DNA of 45,000 nucleotides from Lentisphaerota bacterium. GTDB taxonomy: Bacteria; Verrucomicrobiota; Kiritimatiellia; PWTM01. A program made the translations under genes and the position numbers. The notes below the pieces were generated by a model, which made no database searches, had not been told where the DNA came from, and saw only the letters and a program-made list of their open reading frames with translations. The stretch covers positions 1 through 45,000 of the forward strand of contig VGWF01000010.1 of assembly GCA_016873715.1 (NCBI GenBank). Reading direction: 5' to 3'. Shown here piece by piece: positions 40,563-45,000 of this stretch (the first letter of the stretch is position 1; every line of letters starts with the position of its first letter).

Positions 40563-40874
40563 CAGCACCCAACCATCGCCCGGTCGCACCGTTCCGAATA
40601 CCGGCCTCGTGCGCAAACAGCAAAAGACTTCCCGCCGCCCATCCCCGCTGGAGATCAGCCCGGAGAGAAGTTCTTTTCCCGCTGTTTACCGCATGTTCTT
40701 GACGGCCCTTCACGGACCGTCGCCCGCAAAACGGTCCATTAGACTAGCGTTTCCGGCTCGCGAGTCAACAGCATTGTGGATCTTTTTTTTGCGCACACCC
40801 GTTCTCCGCGCCGGCCGGGCGCCGCGGGGCACATTCCCGCTCGACTTCCCGCCCGGGAATCCCATGATCGTGGC
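40563..40874. other. Divergent intergenic region between tRNA-Thr and mtnA
   Basis: No gene is visible in these 312 bp. It holds the probable tRNA-Thr/tuf promoter (40738-40768) with its A-tract, about 170 nt of transcribed leader before the tRNA, and, at the right end, CATGAT (40863-40868) placed 6 nt before the mtnA ATG. Confidence 0.6.
40738..40790 (-). promoter_or_regulatory. Probable strong promoter of the tRNA-Thr-tuf operon with UP-like A-tract
   Basis: On the minus strand TTGACT (40768-40763) is followed 16 bp later by TAGTCT, within TAGTCTAAT (40746-40738); a 19-bp spacing to TCTAAT is the alternative. A run of eight A (40790-40783) ends 14 bp upstream of the -35, where an UP element would bind the alpha subunit C-terminal domains. 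The start point would be near 40731. Confidence 0.6.
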
Positions 40875-42008
40875 ATGAGTTCCCTCGAGGATGCGGACGG
40901 CGCCCCGCCGTGCGGGAGGCCGCTCTGGGCCGATCCGTCACGGCCCGGCAGGATCCTCGTTCTCGATCAGCGCGCCCTGCCCCACCGCCGGACGGAGATC
41001 GCATTGACCTCGGCGGCGGACGCCGCAAACGCAATCCGGGACATGACCGTCCGGGGGGCACCCCTGATCGGGGCGACCGCGGCGTGGGGCATGGCGCTGG
41101 CCGCCCGCCACGCGCCCCCCGGCACGTCCGCCTCGGCCGTGGAGGAGGCCGCGCGGATCCTCGGCGCCACGCGCCCCACCGCGCAGGACCTGCACGCGGC
41201 GATCGCCCGGATGATGTCGATCGCCCGCGCCGAGTCCGACGATGAGGCCCGCGCGGCCGCGCTGGCGGCCGCCGCGGAGAAGATGTGCGCGGACTCGATC
41301 GAGGCCTGCCGGCGCATCGGCGAGCACGGTCTTCCGATGATTGCAGCCGCCCACGCCCGGAATCCGGACCGTCCGGTCAATGTCCTCACCCACTGCAACG
41401 CGGGCTGGCTTGCGTGCCTGGCCCACGGCACGGCGACCGCCCCCATCTACCGCGCCCATGCGCTCGGCATCCCGATCCATGTCTGGGTCGATGAAACCCG
41501 ACCCCGCAACCAGGGGGCCGCCCTGACCGCATGGGAATTGGGGCAGGCCGGCGTTCCCCATACGCTGGTCGCGGACAACGCGGGCGGCCACCTGATGCAG
41601 CACGGGCGTGTCGATCTCGTCCTGGTCGGCGCGGACCGCATCACGCGCCGGGGCGACGCGGCCAACAAGATCGGCACGTACCTCAAGGCCCTGGCCGCGC
41701 ACGACAACGCGGTCCCCTTCCACGTCGCCGCCCCGGCCACGACGTTCGACCCGTCGATCGGAGACGGCGTGCGGGAGATCCCGATTGAGGAGCGCGACCC
41801 GGATGAGGTCCGGTTCGTCTCCGGGAGCTGCGAAGGCCGCGTGCAATCCGTCCGCATCTGTCCAGCCACGACGATCGCGGCCAATCCCGCGTTCGACGTG
41901 ACGCCCGCCCGGCTGATCTCCGGAATCATCACCGAACGGGGCCTCGCCCGGGCCGACGAGGCGTCGCTTCGCGCGATGTTCCCGGAATGGGAGGCATCGG
42001 CGCCATGA
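40875..42008 (+). CDS. mtnA: S-methyl-5-thioribose-1-phosphate isomerase (MtnA) family
   Basis: This 377-residue protein belongs to the eIF2B-like aldose-1-phosphate isomerases. MtnA converts methylthioribose-1-phosphate, or the 5-deoxyribose analogue, to the ribulose form. Family marks: TVRGAPLIGATAAWG (58-72), HCNAGWLA with catalytic C174, VGADRIT with catalytic D254, and AANKIGTY (262-269). The ATG at 40875 fits the family start; the frame is open 33 codons upstream, across the A/T-rich promoter region. There is no ribosome binding site; CATGAT lies 6 nt upstream. Its stop overlaps the aldolase start as ATGA. Kinase or nucleosidase genes of MTA salvage (mtnK, mtnN, mtnP) are not adjacent. 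Confidence 0.92.
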   Translation: MSSLEDADGAPPCGRPLWADPSRPGRILVLDQRALPHRRTEIALTSAADAANAIRDMTVRGAPLIGATAAWGMALAARHAPPGTSASAVEEAARILGATRPTAQDLHAAIARMMSIARAESDDEARAAALAAAAEKMCADSIEACRRIGEHGLPMIAAAHARNPDRPVNVLTHCNAGWLACLAHGTATAPIYRAHALGIPIHVWVDETRPRNQGAALTAWELGQAGVPHTLVADNAGGHLMQHGRVDLVLVGADRITRRGDAANKIGTYLKALAAHDNAVPFHVAAPATTFDPSIGDGVREIPIEERDPDEVRFVSGSCEGRVQSVRICPATTIAANPAFDVTPARLISGIITERGLARADEASLRAMFPEWEASAP

Positions 42009-42637
42009 CCGCGCCCGGAACCCCCCAACACCCCGCCGAGGGCTACGTGCGATTCCATGTTCGCTGGACCGAGGCCGCCCCGCCCCGCCACGATGACCTG
42101 GGGAGACTCGACTCGCTCCGCACGCGCCTGTGGGACCGCGGCTGGGTCGGGGCAACCCCCGAGGGGATCGGCTTCGGGAATCTGAGCGTGCGGGACGCCG
42201 GCGGGTCGTTCATCATCACCGGCACCGCGACGGGCGCCCGGAGGATCCTGGGCCCGGAAGGCTACACGCTCGTCACCCGCGTGGAGCGTGCGCGGAATAC
42301 GGTGAGCTGCCGGGGCCCCGTCCGCGCCTCGGCGGAGACGATGAGCCATGCCGCCATCTACGAAGCCAACCCCGGGGCGGGGTGCGTTGTGCACATTCAC
42401 GCCCGGGACCTGTGGCGGCGGGGCCTGGATCTGGGATGGCCCTCGACGCCGGCCACGGCCGAGTACGGGACCCCGGATCTCGCGGATGCCGTGGCCGCCG
42501 TGGTCGAAGCCCATCGCGAACCCCGCGGGATCATCGCCCTGGCCGGCCACGAGGACGGCCTCCTCGCCTTCGGCCCCGACATCGAGAGCGCCGAGAGGGA
42601 ACTCCTTGCCGCCGCGCGCCGCGGCCGGTCCGCCTGA
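42005..42637 (+). CDS. Class II aldolase/adducin family protein (MtnB-like or Ald2-like)
   Basis: This 210-residue protein has the zinc-enzyme signature of the family: E111 in SAETMSHAAIYEANPGAG, H130 and H132 in VVHIHARD, and H182 in LAGHEDG, plus the phosphate-binding GFGNLSVRD and FIITGTATG segments. With mtnA directly upstream, overlapping by 4 bp, its substrate is probably the ribulose-1-phosphate made by MtnA. Two known reactions fit: dehydration by MtnB in methionine salvage, or aldol cleavage to DHAP and an aldehyde in the DHAP shunt (Ald2/DrdA types). Sequence alone does not decide. A strong bidirectional terminator follows at 42646-42675. Confidence 0.85.
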   Translation: MTAPGTPQHPAEGYVRFHVRWTEAAPPRHDDLGRLDSLRTRLWDRGWVGATPEGIGFGNLSVRDAGGSFIITGTATGARRILGPEGYTLVTRVERARNTVSCRGPVRASAETMSHAAIYEANPGAGCVVHIHARDLWRRGLDLGWPSTPATAEYGTPDLADAVAAVVEAHREPRGIIALAGHEDGLLAFGPDIESAERELLAAARRGRSA

Positions 42638-42645
42638 GAAACGAA

Positions 42646-42675
42646 AACGCCGCGAGCCCGAGGGCCCGCGGCGTT
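42646..42675. terminator. Bidirectional terminator between the aldolase gene and the rRNA operon
   Basis: AACGCCGCGAGCC (42646-42658), loop CGAG and GGCCCGCGGCGTT (42663-42675) form a 13-bp stem with one G-T/A-C wobble. On the minus strand it is followed by TTCGTTTC, and on the plus strand by TTTC after the arm. It ends both the 5S transcript and the mtnA transcript. Confidence 0.75.
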
Positions 42676-42683
42676 TCAAAGTA

Positions 42684-42799
42684 ATCCCGGCAACGTGCTA
42701 CTCTCCCACGGCCAACGCCGCAGTACCATCGCCGCTGAGAGTCTTAACGGCCGTGTTCGGAATGGGAACGGGTGTTTTCCTCTCGCCATGGTCACCGGA
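42684..42799 (-). rRNA. rrf: 5S ribosomal RNA
   Basis: About 116 nt on the minus strand run from TCCGGTGACCATGGCGAGAG to CACGTTGCCGGGATT. The terminal stem TCCGGTG/TGCCGGGA, the conserved loop ACACCCGTTCCCATTCCGAAC, and GGTACTGCGGCGTT are plain. Ends are estimated to within a few bases. It follows the 23S gene by about 60 nt and precedes the terminator. Confidence 0.95.
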
Positions 42800-42831
42800 A
42801 AAATCGAACTGCACAGGGAATTGGGAAAGCA

Positions 42832-42850
42832 AGTCGGTCATGGACCGACT
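42832..42850 (-). other. Hairpin in the 23S-5S spacer
   Basis: AGTCGGTC, loop ATG, GACCGACT forms a perfect 8-bp stem just after the 23S 3' end. It is probably part of rRNA processing or spacer folding. Confidence 0.4.
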
Positions 42851-42860
42851 GAAGAGTTGA

Positions 42861-45000
<2,140 letters not shown>

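Overview
This is a high-GC bacterial chromosome segment, almost entirely housekeeping. The third codon position is nearly always G or C. The left end carries a secreted DUF1549/DUF1553 protein, a Tat-exported DUF1501 protein, a PPC-domain protein and a DUF1080 protein, a family combination typical of the PVC superphylum (Planctomycetota, Verrucomicrobiota, Kiritimatiellota, Lentisphaerota). The ribosomal genes agree: rpmD (L30) is missing from the spc cluster, and EF-Tu, EF-G and IF-1 are unlike the E. coli type. I cannot fix the phylum from sequence alone; my guess is Verrucomicrobiota/Kiritimatiellota or Planctomycetota.

Layout. 1-3746 (+): the tail of an unknown gene, an intergenic stretch with a REPIN-like double hairpin, an outer-membrane barrel-like protein, a small ferredoxin/flavodoxin-NADP reductase-like flavoprotein, rlmN, and a secreted DUF1080 protein. 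3760-9057 (-): the secreted DUF1549/1553 - DUF1501 - PPC cassette, convergent with the DUF1080 gene. 9251-40562 (-): one 31-kb run of translation and transcription genes in the order tRNA-Thr, tuf, rpmG, tRNA-Trp, secE, nusG, rplKAJL, rpoBC, rpsLG, fusA, rpsJ, rplCDWB, rpsS, rplV, rpsC, rplP, rpmC, rpsQ, rplNXE, rpsZ, rpsH, rplFR, rpsE, rplO, secY, adk, map, infA, rpmJ, rpsMKD, rpoA, rplQ. The rif, str, S10, spc and alpha clusters are therefore contiguous and co-directional, with many genes overlapping by 4 bp. 40875-42637 (+): mtnA overlapping a class II aldolase gene. 42684-45000 (-): 5S rRNA and the 3' three quarters of a 23S rRNA, convergent with the mtnA unit across a shared bidirectional terminator.

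Regulation visible in the sequence: a promoter with an upstream A8 tract in front of tRNA-Thr/tuf; hairpins between tuf and rpmG and between rplL and rpoB (the latter followed by a T tract); a rpoC terminator overlapping a probable rpsL promoter; a probable internal promoter between rpsS and rplV; two stem-loops between rpsD and rpoA; and a 34-nt palindrome after rplQ. On the left, two adjacent genes share TAGAGT-N6-ATG, which suggests leaderless mRNAs.

No defence system, CRISPR array, prophage or IS element is visible. The points most worth a second look are the rewritten switch I loop of EF-Tu, the altered domain IV tip of EF-G and the stripped basic loop of IF-1 in one operon; the REPIN-like element with flanking direct repeats; the paired TTCCAA-N3-TTGGAA palindromes; the leaderless promoter motif; and the two-gene mtnA/class II aldolase unit, which could belong to methionine salvage or to a DHAP-shunt type pathway.
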